Shown here: positions 9,124 through 18,689 of the stretch, in pieces
Position numbering within the stretch: position 1 is the stretch's first letter
How the letters are laid out: every line of letters starts with the position of its first letter
Source of the DNA: Gimesia chilikensis
GTDB taxonomy: Bacteria > Planctomycetota > Planctomycetia > Planctomycetales > Planctomycetaceae
Length of the DNA stretch: 64,000 bases
Direction of reading: 5' to 3'
NCBI RefSeq assembly: GCF_007744075.1
Contig: NZ_CP036266.1
Span: 372,001-436,000 of the forward strand
Notes under the pieces: model-generated
The model's database searches: none
What the model saw: only the letters and a program-made list of their open reading frames with translations
What the model was told of the DNA's origin: nothing
Made by a program: the position numbers and the translations under genes

Positions 9124-10611
9124 ATGAGACTGATGACGCGCTCCCTGATTCTGCTGGCTTTGATCTTAGTGGCTGGTCCCGGTTTGCAACTGAGGGCTGC
9201 CGAGAAATCCAAACCGCTCAACTTCGTCTTCATTCTGGTGGACGATCTGGGCTACATGGATGTGGGCTGCAATAACCCGGATACCTTTTACGAAACGCCA
9301 CACATTAACCGGCTCGCGAAGTCCGGCATGCGGTTCACCAATGGTTACGCTGCGAATCCGGTCTGCAGTCCCACGCGATACAGCATCATGACGGGTAAAT
9401 ATCCAACCCGCGTGGATGCGACGAATTTCTTTTCCGGGAAACGTGCGGGTAAGTTTCTGCCGGCTCCCCTCAATGACCGGATGCCTCTGGATGAAGTGAC
9501 GATTGCCGAAGCACTCAAGGAGCACGGATACTCCACGTTCTTTGCAGGGAAGTGGCATCTGGGACCGAGTGAAGAGTTCTGGCCGGAGAAACAGGGTTTT
9601 GACGTCAACAAGGGAGGCTGGTCGCGCGGCGGTCCTTATGGAGGCAAGCGATACTTCTCGCCTTATGGTAATCCGCGGTTGAGTGATGGTCCGGATGGCG
9701 AGCATCTGCCCGATCGTCTGGCGACGGAGACGGCGGAGTTTATCGACGCGCATCGCGAGCAGCCGTTCTTTGCGTATCTCGCTTTCTATTCGGTGCATAC
9801 CCCGTTGATGGGACCCAATGCACTGGTCAAGAAATACAAAGAGAAGGCGCAGCGACTGGGGCTGGAAGGCAAAGTCGAATTTGTTGACGAGGAACAGGTC
9901 TTCCCCACAGACCAGAAGCGAAAGGTGCGGATTCTGCAGAAGCATGCCGTGTATGCGGCGATGGTGGAATCGATGGACCGGGCCGTGGGGAAAGTTCTGC
10001 AGCAACTGGAGGCATCTGGCGTGGCGGATAATACCGTGGTGATGCTGACGGCCGATAACGGGGGTCTGAGCACCTCGGAAGGATCGCCGACTTCCAATCT
10101 GCCTCTGCGGGGCGGTAAGGGCTGGTTATATGAAGGAGGGATTCGCGAGGTCTTTCTGATTCGTTGGCCGGGAGGGGGAAAGCCGGGAAGTGTCTGTGAC
10201 GAGCCTGTCATTACTACCGATTTCTACCCGACAATTCTGGATCTGGCCGGGTTGCCTTTAAAGCCGGAACAGCATCTGGATGGTGTGAGTCTGAAACCAT
10301 TCCTGCAGGGCGAAGAACCTCTGAAGCGGGAAGCGTTGTTCTGGCATTACCCGCATTATTCCAATCAGGGCGGGATACCCGGTGGTGCAATCCGGATGGA
10401 TGACTGGAAACTGATCGAGCGTTTTGAAGATGGACAGGCCCACCTTTACAATCTGAAAACCGATGTGGGAGAGAAACAGGACCTGGCAGCGGCAGAGCCG
10501 GAACGTGTGAAAGAGATGCGTCGTCGATTGCACCAGTGGTACACCGAAACCGATGCGAAGTTTCTACAGGCCAAGCCCGGGGGACCGGAGCCCTGGCGTC
10601 CCGAAAAATAA
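9124..10611 (+). CDS. Secreted formylglycine-dependent sulfatase
   Basis: 495 residues with a signal peptide (residues 6-25, ending LRAAE). The alkaline-phosphatase-fold metal site begins with the Asp pair in FILVDDLGY, and the sulfatase signature CSPTR at residues 81-85 marks Cys81 for conversion to formylglycine, which needs a separate maturase. GKWHLG and the later metal ligands in TADNGG are also present. The enzyme should hydrolyse a sulfate ester outside the cytoplasm; marine planctomycetes use many such enzymes on sulfated polysaccharides. The exact substrate cannot be inferred. It follows the two-component pair by 25 bp and may be co-transcribed. Confidence 0.93.
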   Translation: MRLMTRSLILLALILVAGPGLQLRAAEKSKPLNFVFILVDDLGYMDVGCNNPDTFYETPHINRLAKSGMRFTNGYAANPVCSPTRYSIMTGKYPTRVDATNFFSGKRAGKFLPAPLNDRMPLDEVTIAEALKEHGYSTFFAGKWHLGPSEEFWPEKQGFDVNKGGWSRGGPYGGKRYFSPYGNPRLSDGPDGEHLPDRLATETAEFIDAHREQPFFAYLAFYSVHTPLMGPNALVKKYKEKAQRLGLEGKVEFVDEEQVFPTDQKRKVRILQKHAVYAAMVESMDRAVGKVLQQLEASGVADNTVVMLTADNGGLSTSEGSPTSNLPLRGGKGWLYEGGIREVFLIRWPGGGKPGSVCDEPVITTDFYPTILDLAGLPLKPEQHLDGVSLKPFLQGEEPLKREALFWHYPHYSNQGGIPGGAIRMDDWKLIERFEDGQAHLYNLKTDVGEKQDLAAAEPERVKEMRRRLHQWYTETDAKFLQAKPGGPEPWRPEK

Positions 10612-10766
10612 AAACGTTGGAGAGGGAGCCGTTCCTGAGCGGGGCCACAGTGAGGCGCGGTATCCTGTATTGTAACTGTTTGATAAGGGGTTCATGAAAA
10701 ATTCAAATTTGACCGAACTGGTTGGGAATTCTTGATATGTAGTCCTTTTATTTCCCTCGGATCTGC

Positions 10767-10772
10767 TATAAT
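10767..10772 (+). promoter_or_regulatory. Candidate -10 element upstream of the MoxR operon
   Basis: A perfect TATAAT lies about 103 bp upstream of the MoxR start in the 263-bp gap after the sulfatase. No good -35 hexamer is found at 16-18 bp, so this is only suggestive. Confidence 0.2.
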
Positions 10773-10874
10773 CGAGCTGTCACCCGACGTCAGTGATATC
10801 GCATCTACTTTTCGATGTCTCCGTTGAATTCTGCATTTCCCCGATCAAACTCTAATGATGATTGAGATAGTCGT

Positions 10875-11837
10875 ATGGCACAGTCCACGCTGCCGGAACA
10901 GAGCGAAAAATACGTTCAGAAGCTAAACCTGTTGAGAGACAATCTGAGCGGCGTGATCCGGGGCAAATCTGAGAGCATCGACATGATGATGGTCGCGCTG
11001 CTTTCCAACGGTTCTGTGCTGATGGAAGATGTGCCCGGGACTGGAAAGACGACGCTGGCCAAAGCACTGGCCCGTTCGCTGGATGTTCCTTTCAATCGTG
11101 TGCAGTTTACGCCCGACCTGCTGCCGACCGATATCCTGGGATCATCAATCTATAACCCGGTAGACGGTACTTTTCATTTTCGCCAGGGGCCGATCTTCTG
11201 TAATATTCTGCTGGCTGATGAAATTAACCGGGCATCGCCCCGTACGCAGTCCGCGCTGCTGGAAGCGATGAGCGAATCGCAGGCGACGATCGAAGGCGTC
11301 CGGTATGAACTGCCTTCCCCGTTCTTTGTGCTGGCGACGCAGAACCCCGTTGATTTCCACGGAACCTATCCACTGCCGGAAGCGCAGCTGGACCGCTTTC
11401 TAATTCATCTGCAACTGGGATACCCGGATGCGGAAAATGAAATGGAGATCCTGTTCGCCCAGTCGACAGAGCACCCGGTCGATCATCTGGAGCGGGTGTT
11501 GAACCACGAAGAAGTGGTTCGGATGCAGGAGCAGGTCAAGACGGTGCATGTCGAACAGAGTGTTGCCCGCTACATGATTGATCTGGTCCAGGCGACGAGA
11601 AACGATCCGCGGTTGAAGCTGGGCGTGAGCCCCCGTGGTTCTCTGATGTTGTTTCGGGCGTCCCAGGCGATTGCCTATCTGAAATCGAGAACCTACGTGC
11701 TGCCGGATGATGTGCAGCAGATGGCAGACTATGTGCTGGCGCATCGTCTGATTCTGACATCGAAAGCAAAATACAGCAGTATCACCAAAATGGATGTGGT
11801 GTCCGATATTGTCAGCAAAGTGAAAGTTCCAAACTAA
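10875..11837 (+). CDS. MoxR-family AAA+ ATPase
   Basis: 320 residues with Walker A VPGTGKTT (about residues 53-60), Walker B ILLADEINRA, the EAQLDRF segment and the C-terminal lid typical of MoxR ATPases. MoxR proteins act as chaperone-like remodelers and are nearly always encoded with DUF58 proteins, as here: the next gene, 88 bp downstream, encodes a DUF58 protein, followed by a transglutaminase-like membrane protein. That three-gene set is widely conserved in bacteria. The client is unknown; envelope assembly or stress functions have been proposed for the family. Confidence 0.93.
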   Translation: MAQSTLPEQSEKYVQKLNLLRDNLSGVIRGKSESIDMMMVALLSNGSVLMEDVPGTGKTTLAKALARSLDVPFNRVQFTPDLLPTDILGSSIYNPVDGTFHFRQGPIFCNILLADEINRASPRTQSALLEAMSESQATIEGVRYELPSPFFVLATQNPVDFHGTYPLPEAQLDRFLIHLQLGYPDAENEMEILFAQSTEHPVDHLERVLNHEEVVRMQEQVKTVHVEQSVARYMIDLVQATRNDPRLKLGVSPRGSLMLFRASQAIAYLKSRTYVLPDDVQQMADYVLAHRLILTSKAKYSSITKMDVVSDIVSKVKVPN

Positions 11838-11925
11838 CCGGGAAACACGTTACCAGAGTATTCCTCTGCCGGAGCGGGAGTGTTGCTGATTCCTGCGATG
11901 GCAGTCCAGTCATGTTGAATCCGTT

Positions 11926-13263
11926 ATGCACGTCTCGGAATACGATCCTTATTCGCCCACGATTCGCAAGAAAGACTCGTTCACCAACCGGCTGCTGCTG
12001 GTGCGGATGCACAAGCATTACTGGTATTACCGGGTGACTTATCCCGGAAAGGTGTTACTGTTCGGTTTCTTCCTGTCGGGCATTGGTACGATTTCAGTGT
12101 CGGTGCCGATTTATAATCTCTTCAGTATTCTGATGGCATTGATCCTGGTAGACGGGCTCGCTTCCTGGTTTTTTCGTCCCCGCTGTGAACTTGAGGGGGA
12201 CTTCCCCTCACAGACGACGGCCGGACAGCCAGCGGTGGGACACTTTACAGTGACGAATCGGGGTTGGCTGCCCGTGTATGATATGGCGGTCGCTTTCCGC
12301 TGGCTGGAGAAGCCACTGGCCCAGATCGACCGGGATGATACTTTGAATTACCTGCCCAAAGGCGAATCGGCCGAGGTGACTGTTACCATCGACGCACCGC
12401 AGCGGGGCTTTTATGCATTACCCAAGCTGGGCGTACACACGCTGTTTCCTTTTCATCTGAACCGGTCGGGGAGTGCAGCACTGCCGGGGAAATCGCTACT
12501 GGTGCTGCCTGCGTTTCATAAGCTGACGAGTGTGGATTTACCGGTGGGGAGCAAGTTTCAGCCGGGCGGAATTGCGTTGACATCCAACGTGGGGGAATCT
12601 CCCGAGTATGTGGGCAACCGCGAATATGTGCCGGGTGAACCGGCGCGGCGACTCGACTTTCGCTCCTGGGCGCGACTCGGTAAACCGGTGGTTCGCGAAT
12701 ACCAGGAAGAATATTACTGTCGCATCGCGCTGATTCTGGATACCTATATGCCGACGGAACCCTGGCTGAAGCGGAAGTGGAAATCACTGGGGCAGCGGAC
12801 CGGGTTGGGAACTCCCACCGCGGAGACGACGAATGTGCTGGAAGCGGGGATCAGCCTGACGGCATCGATAGCGGATGCACTGGCGCGGGGTGAGTATCTG
12901 ATCGACCTGTTTGCGGCGGGACCGGAGTTGTATGTGTTTCGAGCCGGTCGGCATACGGCCCATTTTGATAATGTGCTGGAGATTCTCTCCTGCGTCGATC
13001 GTTGTCCCGACGATCCATTCGAGACGATCGGACCTGCGGTATTTGAAGAGCTGTCGAATGTCTCGACGGCGGTCTGCCTGTTCCTGGACTGGGATCATCA
13101 GCGGGAAAAGATGGCGCGGGCGGTACTCGATTCCGGCGCGAGTCTGAAGACGATTATCATTCATGACGGTCCGACAACGGTGCCTTACAACGCAGACGAA
13201 TTCGGCGAAGCATATCATTTCACACCTGAAGAGATCGCACGCGGAAAGGTGGAAACGATATGA
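11926..13263 (+). CDS. DUF58 domain-containing membrane protein
   Basis: 445 residues. Two hydrophobic segments near residues 43-80 anchor it. The DUF58 signature YVPGEPARRLDFRSWARLGK lies near residues 230-250, followed by a von Willebrand A-like region. DUF58 proteins partner MoxR ATPases. The stop overlaps the start of the following transglutaminase gene (ATGA at 13260-13263), so the two are translationally coupled. No enzymatic residues are known for the family. Confidence 0.88.
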   Translation: MHVSEYDPYSPTIRKKDSFTNRLLLVRMHKHYWYYRVTYPGKVLLFGFFLSGIGTISVSVPIYNLFSILMALILVDGLASWFFRPRCELEGDFPSQTTAGQPAVGHFTVTNRGWLPVYDMAVAFRWLEKPLAQIDRDDTLNYLPKGESAEVTVTIDAPQRGFYALPKLGVHTLFPFHLNRSGSAALPGKSLLVLPAFHKLTSVDLPVGSKFQPGGIALTSNVGESPEYVGNREYVPGEPARRLDFRSWARLGKPVVREYQEEYYCRIALILDTYMPTEPWLKRKWKSLGQRTGLGTPTAETTNVLEAGISLTASIADALARGEYLIDLFAAGPELYVFRAGRHTAHFDNVLEILSCVDRCPDDPFETIGPAVFEELSNVSTAVCLFLDWDHQREKMARAVLDSGASLKTIIIHDGPTTVPYNADEFGEAYHFTPEEIARGKVETI

Positions 13264-15278
13264 ATGCGCAGCGGACGATTGCTTTCACGATGCTCAGCCT
13301 GGAATGTGCGACGTTTTCGATTCTCTCGGAGACGCTGTTTTTCTCCTTCAGCATCATCGTGCTGGCGGCGCTGTCGTATTTCTCCGTATTGCGTTACTCG
13401 TTTTCCAAACGGCAGGTATTCTGGGTTACCAGCGCTCTAGCGGTGCTGTTTATTGTGAAGTACATGCTCTATCAGCATGATTTTACCCTCGACCGGCTGG
13501 CGATTCGCACACCGCTGGCCTACGCGGCGGCACAGTTCGTGATGACGGTGCAGTTGCGGCAGCTGTTTGACAGTCACTTCGAACCGTTTCTGCCAGCCTC
13601 ATTTCCACTGCTGGGAGTGATCGTTTTCATTCTGACCGGCGATATCCTCGTGTATGGATCGAAGGGGCTCTACTACCAGGTGCTGGTTTTCAGCTATGCA
13701 CTGCTGACGGGCGTTTATTTCCAGATCGGACATGCGGCACGTAAACCTCGAGAAACCGAACGCTCTCTCTGGTCCGTCTATGTCATTCGAGCCGGGTTGT
13801 TTGCAACGATCTGGCTGCTGGGCTGGCTGACAGCCACGGGTATGGACCGCTACGAACGGGAACTGGATCAGCTGTATTACCGGCTGATTGAACCCCGCAC
13901 AGCCGGTATCGCTTCGCGGGCCGGGTTCTCGACCATTTCCCGGCTGGGAAGCATGACGTCTCACTTTGACCAGGGAGCCGATCAGATCCGGTTACGGGTC
14001 AAGTCGACCGATGAGCCGGGCTATTTCCGCGGTCGGGCATTCGTCCAGTTTCTGAATTCGGAATGGCATTCGGAAGTGGGGAGTCATAATGTCCCGATCA
14101 TTGCGATGCCTCCGGCGGGGGTGCGGGCCAGTGTTCCCGATGATGGTACCTGGTTTCTACTGGGGCAGGCGAAGTCACCCAACTGGATTGAGTACCAGGT
14201 CTGGTCCCAGGATCCGGGTCATATCTTTGCACCGCTGAATACGCCGCTTGTGTACGCCTTCGCTGACAGTATTCAGTTCGACAGCCAGGAAGTGCTGACT
14301 TCGCGGACGATGGCCAGTGGCTTTCCTTATTCGGTCTTTTATCCCCGTCAGCTGCTGCCACAGCGTCCCGAACACGATGCAGCGCTGCAGCGGTTGTTGC
14401 AGTTGCCGGATGAGATCGACCCCGCAATCAAGCAACTGGCGGAAGATGTGTTCGCGGGCTGTGAAACTTCCGAGGCAAAGATCCAGCGGGTGCAGGCTTA
14501 CTTCCAGAACAACTATGAGTATGAACTGGGAATTAACGTACCGTACGGAGAAGACCCGTTGACCTACTTCCTGCGGGAGAAGCCGGCGGCCCATTGTGAA
14601 TACTTCGCTTCGGGGACGGCTCTGTTGCTCAGACTTGCGGGCGTGCCCTGTCGTTACGTTACGGGATATGTGGTTCGCGAACGGAATGCCTATGATCAGT
14701 TCTGGGTCGCTCGTAGCCGTCATGCGCATGCGTGGGTGGAAGCCTGGGATGATAATCGGGGCTGGGTGACTGTCGAATCGACGCCGTTCGCCGGGCAGCC
14801 GGAGTTCGAAACACCTGGTTCGGCACGTCAATACTGGGAATCGTTTATGGGACAGTTCTCCCGTCTCAAGATGGCTCTGCAACAGGGGCAGTGGATCCTG
14901 GCGATGTCGGAAGCCCAGTTGCCTCTGCTGCTGCTGGTGGGTGGTGTGGTACTGTGGTTCCTGGTGCGATGGGGGTTGCATCTGGTCCTGCGACAGCTGA
15001 AAACGCGTGCGGAGTTTCGCGAGAATCCTTTACATATTCAGGAGTTACATCGCCTGCTGTCTCAGATGGATCGTCTGCTGGCCCGCAAACGTCTGGTTCG
15101 TGAGCCTGGGGAAACGTTGATGCAGTTTTCCCGTCGGATTCAGAATCAGGAGATCTCCCACTGGTATCAAACCTATGCCAGCAGCCGGTTTATGCCGGAA
15201 AATGAGTCGCTGCAGGAGCAGATCAGCCAACTGCGGTCGCAGCTGCAGGAAATCCGCAGTCGGAAAGCCTCTGTCTGA
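13260..15278 (+). CDS. TgpA-like transglutaminase membrane protein
   Basis: 672 residues. The first ~190 residues contain about six transmembrane helices (DUF3488-like), and a further helix lies near residues 555-575. The intervening domain is transglutaminase-like with Cys near residue 446 (AHCEYFASG), His near 491 (SRHAHAWVEAW) and Asp in EAWDDNRGW, a complete Cys-His-Asp triad. The C-terminal ~90 residues resemble the DUF4129 tail. It overlaps the DUF58 gene by 4 bp and completes the MoxR-DUF58-TgpA operon. In Pseudomonas TgpA is essential, but its substrate is not established. Confidence 0.9.
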   Translation: MNAQRTIAFTMLSLECATFSILSETLFFSFSIIVLAALSYFSVLRYSFSKRQVFWVTSALAVLFIVKYMLYQHDFTLDRLAIRTPLAYAAAQFVMTVQLRQLFDSHFEPFLPASFPLLGVIVFILTGDILVYGSKGLYYQVLVFSYALLTGVYFQIGHAARKPRETERSLWSVYVIRAGLFATIWLLGWLTATGMDRYERELDQLYYRLIEPRTAGIASRAGFSTISRLGSMTSHFDQGADQIRLRVKSTDEPGYFRGRAFVQFLNSEWHSEVGSHNVPIIAMPPAGVRASVPDDGTWFLLGQAKSPNWIEYQVWSQDPGHIFAPLNTPLVYAFADSIQFDSQEVLTSRTMASGFPYSVFYPRQLLPQRPEHDAALQRLLQLPDEIDPAIKQLAEDVFAGCETSEAKIQRVQAYFQNNYEYELGINVPYGEDPLTYFLREKPAAHCEYFASGTALLLRLAGVPCRYVTGYVVRERNAYDQFWVARSRHAHAWVEAWDDNRGWVTVESTPFAGQPEFETPGSARQYWESFMGQFSRLKMALQQGQWILAMSEAQLPLLLLVGGVVLWFLVRWGLHLVLRQLKTRAEFRENPLHIQELHRLLSQMDRLLARKRLVREPGETLMQFSRRIQNQEISHWYQTYASSRFMPENESLQEQISQLRSQLQEIRSRKASV

Positions 15279-15477
15279 CCGGGAAAGCGGCAGATTTTGC
15301 CTGTAAAAACGGGGTTGGCAGACTGCGAGCTCCGGGCTAGAATCCGCCCCTCATCTCTCAAATCTCAAACTATTTCCAAAAGACTACATCAGTTTTCAAA
15401 GACGGACCGGGCGTTCGCCTGTATTTGCATGCGCGTCTGTCTTTGACACTTCCTTTACCAGAAACGGGATTCTCTCA

Positions 15478-15687
15478 ATGAAAGTTCTCTCCAAAGCACT
15501 CCTCATCGTGATTCTTCCGAGCCTGTCTCTGTTTGCCACCGGGTGCGATTTGTTACCGCACGCGTTTCATCCCAGTCAGTGGCATAAACTGAATCGGCAG
15601 CCGGCACCACGGCAGGATACTTACTTCTCTGTCCCCGACCATATTCCGGAGCGGGACTTTCCTCATCAGACAGAGAACGACAAATAA
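15478..15687 (+). CDS. Small putative lipoprotein
   Basis: 69 residues with a signal sequence ending in a lipobox (FATGC, Cys23), so the mature protein would be only about 47 residues. It has no recognised domain; the tail is rich in Pro, His and Asp/Glu. The ATG is preceded by a long 200-bp gap after the TgpA gene, so it probably has its own promoter. I accept it because the lipobox and the reading frame are convincing, but the function is unknown. Confidence 0.6.
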   Translation: MKVLSKALLIVILPSLSLFATGCDLLPHAFHPSQWHKLNRQPAPRQDTYFSVPDHIPERDFPHQTENDK

Positions 15688-15738
15688 AAAATGGCCAGCG
15701 GGCTGAAGGCAGTGACAGATACGGAAGCCTGATCGGGC

Positions 15739-16881
15739 TTACTGAGACTTCGCTGCTGAAAATGTCTGACGGTCGAGCACATCACCTTTGAGGTTTTTCA
15801 GCTCAGCCGTCATGGTGCCTGCTGCGCGGTCGCAGGTGAGCAGCAGGTAGCTATCCTGTCCGGCGAGGAATTTCGAATGCGGGTCCGGGTACTTTGTGCC
15901 TGTGCCACTGAGTGAGGTGTTGTAACAGGTCAGGCCGTCCACCTCGGCCCGCTCGGCGAAATAGCCGAAGCCGGTGACGCAGAGCGTTCCCCGTTGAAAG
16001 AGCTTGTGCCAGTCTCCCTTGAGCTTACCCCGCATGGTGGCGTTGCTCTCATTATACAGGGTTACGGTGAGACCGGGATTGGTCTGCGTGAGCTGTTCGT
16101 ACCAGCGATACTGTTCTGAGTCGTGACCAAACGGATGACAGGTCTGCCAGGTGGTGCCGAAGTCAGACGTGTGGTTGAAGTCGAGGGCGATCAACCGCAG
16201 GTCGAAATCCGGGAGATCGAAGTGCCACTTCCATTCTTCGCCGGGTAACGCGAAGACGCGGCGGAACGCGGTTGCTTCGACATCGTAGACGGCGTGTGCC
16301 GGGGGCTGCTGACCTCGGGGATGCGCTTCGCGGTCATGATTGCCGAGTACCGGCATGAAGGGAGTCGAGCGGAACAGTTGCGGGTATTTGCCGATGAGCT
16401 GCAGGTAGGGCTCAATGCATTCCGGTTTCCCGGGGCCGCAGGTCTGCCAGAGATTGCGGATGTTGTCGCCGGCGGTGAGTAGCAGATGTGCATCGTCTTT
16501 TTGCAGCTGTGACAGATCGGGTTGTGACTGCCAGTCCGCGGCGACCGCGATGCGCAGGACATCGGTGGGAAACGCTTTGAATGTCGCGAGCGGCGACTTT
16601 TGGGTTCCGGTCTGGACTGAGTAATGGTAGACCGTATCGCGCTGAGGCAGCGGGATCTCGACATGATGCAGTCTTGCGTTACCCGGTTGACTGATGGTCT
16701 GCAGGGAATCTGGAGAGGTGCCGAAGTAAACCACGGAGTCGCCGGGCTGGTCGCTGTACCAGTTGACCACAATTCGATCGGGGCGATGATTGTTGCAGGT
16801 CAGCCAGATGCGTTCGATGTCGGCTGCGGTGACCGTGAGGGGAACCAGGAAGAGGCTGAGCAGGAATGCGGATAATCTCAT
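15739..16881 (-). CDS. Secreted metallophosphoesterase with purple-acid-phosphatase-like N-domain
   Basis: 380 residues with a signal peptide ([21 protein letters not shown]). Residues about 20-110 resemble the fibronectin-III-like domain that precedes the catalytic domain in purple acid phosphatases ([19 protein letters not shown]). The metallophosphatase core shows AADWQ, LLTAGDN and VLGNHDRE, that is the Asp/Asn/His metal-binding blocks, although the first block has ADW rather than the usual GDxH. It is probably a secreted phosphoesterase. It converges with the small lipoprotein gene. Confidence 0.78.
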   Translation of the reverse strand: MRLSAFLLSLFLVPLTVTAADIERIWLTCNNHRPDRIVVNWYSDQPGDSVVYFGTSPDSLQTISQPGNARLHHVEIPLPQRDTVYHYSVQTGTQKSPLATFKAFPTDVLRIAVAADWQSQPDLSQLQKDDAHLLLTAGDNIRNLWQTCGPGKPECIEPYLQLIGKYPQLFRSTPFMPVLGNHDREAHPRGQQPPAHAVYDVEATAFRRVFALPGEEWKWHFDLPDFDLRLIALDFNHTSDFGTTWQTCHPFGHDSEQYRWYEQLTQTNPGLTVTLYNESNATMRGKLKGDWHKLFQRGTLCVTGFGYFAERAEVDGLTCYNTSLSGTGTKYPDPHSKFLAGQDSYLLLTCDRAAGTMTAELKNLKGDVLDRQTFSAAKSQ

Positions 16882-17234
16882 GGAAGTCTCGTGTGTGGGA
16901 GGTCGATCGTTTCAATATGGATTAGAAGTCAGTGTAGGCTGAGATACAACTAGATGCCATGTTGGCTTTGATTGTAACGTGCGAATACTGATCTTTTGTG
17001 TTGGCGGTGTTAAAGTTGTTTATTTATCGTGGTCGCGAGATCCAACAACGCGGATGCGGTTCGCGTAAGAGTAAACAGCCCTTGAATCCTGCTGAAGAAT
17101 TGGCATTTTTAAGGATGAATGCCGCTTTTAGACAGGAAATGCAGGGTCAAGCGGTCTAAAATTACGTTCCCGGAGGCAGCAGAGGCCCGGCAGTGCCTCG
17201 ATTTTTTTGATGAAACGATAGATGCGGTGCTCGA
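16882..17234. other. Intergenic region between phosphoesterase and TPR genes
   Basis: 353 bp separating divergent genes; promoters for both are expected. No hairpin, repeat or gene stands out. Confidence 0.4.
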
Positions 17235-18689
17235 TTGCGTTCCCAGGCGACTGATTCAACTGAGACAAACACGAAGACAACGGCGCGAAAGAAACGTCTG
17301 CTGGTGGTCGGTCTGATCCTGCTGGGCATCGTGGGCAGTGCGCCTTTCTGGGGGCAGGGATTGTGGGTCGATTTTTGTCAGCAGCGGGCGGGAGCAAATC
17401 TGCTTGCACGCGATCCGGAACGAGCCCTGGAGTGGATTGCCTCTGCGGAGCGGTATGCAGCTGAGAATCCCCGGACGACGCTGCTGAAGGCACGTGCTTT
17501 AAGGAAGGCTCACGATGTGGAAGGCGCTTATACTGCGTTGAAAAACTATTTCGAGCTGGCAGGCGCCACACCCGCGTTTGAACAGGAGCAATGGTTGCTG
17601 AAAGCGCAGGTGGGAGATAATTCTGACCTGCAGATGCATCTGGGTAAAATGCTGATCGAGCCAACCGGAAGTATTCAGGATATCTGCGAGACCTATGCCA
17701 ACAGCTGTATTCTGAACTATCAGTTCGACGATGCCTTGAAGATCCTGCAATTGTGGGAAGCGGACTTTCCTGACGATCCGCTGCCCAATTTCATGCGGGG
17801 AAAAATGTATGAGCACAATCTCGCCTGGAAGGAAGCCGGGGTCGAGTATGAGTCTTCGCTGAGCAAGGATCCCGGTTTTGCGCCGGCGGCTTACAGTCTG
17901 GGGCGCATTCAGTTGACGCTGAAGAAAACGGAGCAGGCATTGGAGTATTATCAGCGGGCCGTTGAGAGTGCAGATCAGCCGGGACCGGCCCAGGTGGGAG
18001 TGGCCCGTTGTCTGCGGTTGCTGAACCGGAATGCCGAGGCGAAAGCGTTGTTGCAAGAGGTGCTGGCGAACGAACCTGAGGCGCTCCAGAAAGCTTATCA
18101 GGCTTTGGGGGATCATAAAGCAGCGGCGCTCTCGGAGCCGCAACTGGAAATGGCCAGGCTGGAACTGGGGGCGAAGAATTACGAAGCGGCACTCAAGTGG
18201 CTGGAGCCGGCAGCGGAGGCAAATCCCCTGGACCTGGGAATTAAGAACTCACTGGTGCAGGTCTACAGCCGTCTGGGACGCAAGGAAGAAGCACGCGAAT
18301 TGGGGCAGGTCGTCAAGGAGACCAATGAAGTTCTGGCAGAGATTCCCAAGCTATTGGATCAGGTACAGGTGAATCCGGGGGATGTGGCACTGCGGTTTGA
18401 AATTGGTCGAAAGTACCTGAAGTACGTTTCGGAGGAGCAGGGCGTTGTCTGGCTGAACAGCGTGCTGAGTTACCAGCCGAATCACCGGGGTGCCCACCAG
18501 GAACTGGCAAAATACTATGAGCAGAACCTCTCCCGCGGTCCCAACTTTGAGCGACTGGCCAGGCTGCATCGGCAGCGGGCAGAGGAACTGGCGGGCCACG
18601 GCGAGAACCGGGATGTGCCTGTCAGCACCAATGAGAATAATCCGCAGGCGACACCTGTCGAAGAGCCTGTTAAGGCGAGTCAGCCATGA
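17235..18689 (+). CDS. TPR-repeat protein with N-terminal membrane anchor
   Basis: 484 residues from a TTG start; no in-frame ATG or strong ribosome site was found nearby, so the start is uncertain. A single transmembrane helix (residues 20-40) anchors it, and the remainder is a string of TPR-like helical pairs with alanine and leucine at the expected positions (for example residues 45-80, 195-260, 290-340). TPR arrays mediate protein-protein contacts. The end overlaps the CRTAC1 gene by ATGA, and TPR-CRTAC1 pairs and fusions are common in this phylum, so the two products probably work together outside the cytoplasm. Confidence 0.8.
   Translation: MRSQATDSTETNTKTTARKKRLLVVGLILLGIVGSAPFWGQGLWVDFCQQRAGANLLARDPERALEWIASAERYAAENPRTTLLKARALRKAHDVEGAYTALKNYFELAGATPAFEQEQWLLKAQVGDNSDLQMHLGKMLIEPTGSIQDICETYANSCILNYQFDDALKILQLWEADFPDDPLPNFMRGKMYEHNLAWKEAGVEYESSLSKDPGFAPAAYSLGRIQLTLKKTEQALEYYQRAVESADQPGPAQVGVARCLRLLNRNAEAKALLQEVLANEPEALQKAYQALGDHKAAALSEPQLEMARLELGAKNYEAALKWLEPAAEANPLDLGIKNSLVQVYSRLGRKEEARELGQVVKETNEVLAEIPKLLDQVQVNPGDVALRFEIGRKYLKYVSEEQGVVWLNSVLSYQPNHRGAHQELAKYYEQNLSRGPNFERLARLHRQRAEELAGHGENRDVPVSTNENNPQATPVEEPVKASQP

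Noticed and set aside
13163-13480. Frame of 105 codons (+) across the DUF58/TgpA junction
   Set aside because: Entirely inside overlapping conserved genes; antisense or out-of-frame noise.
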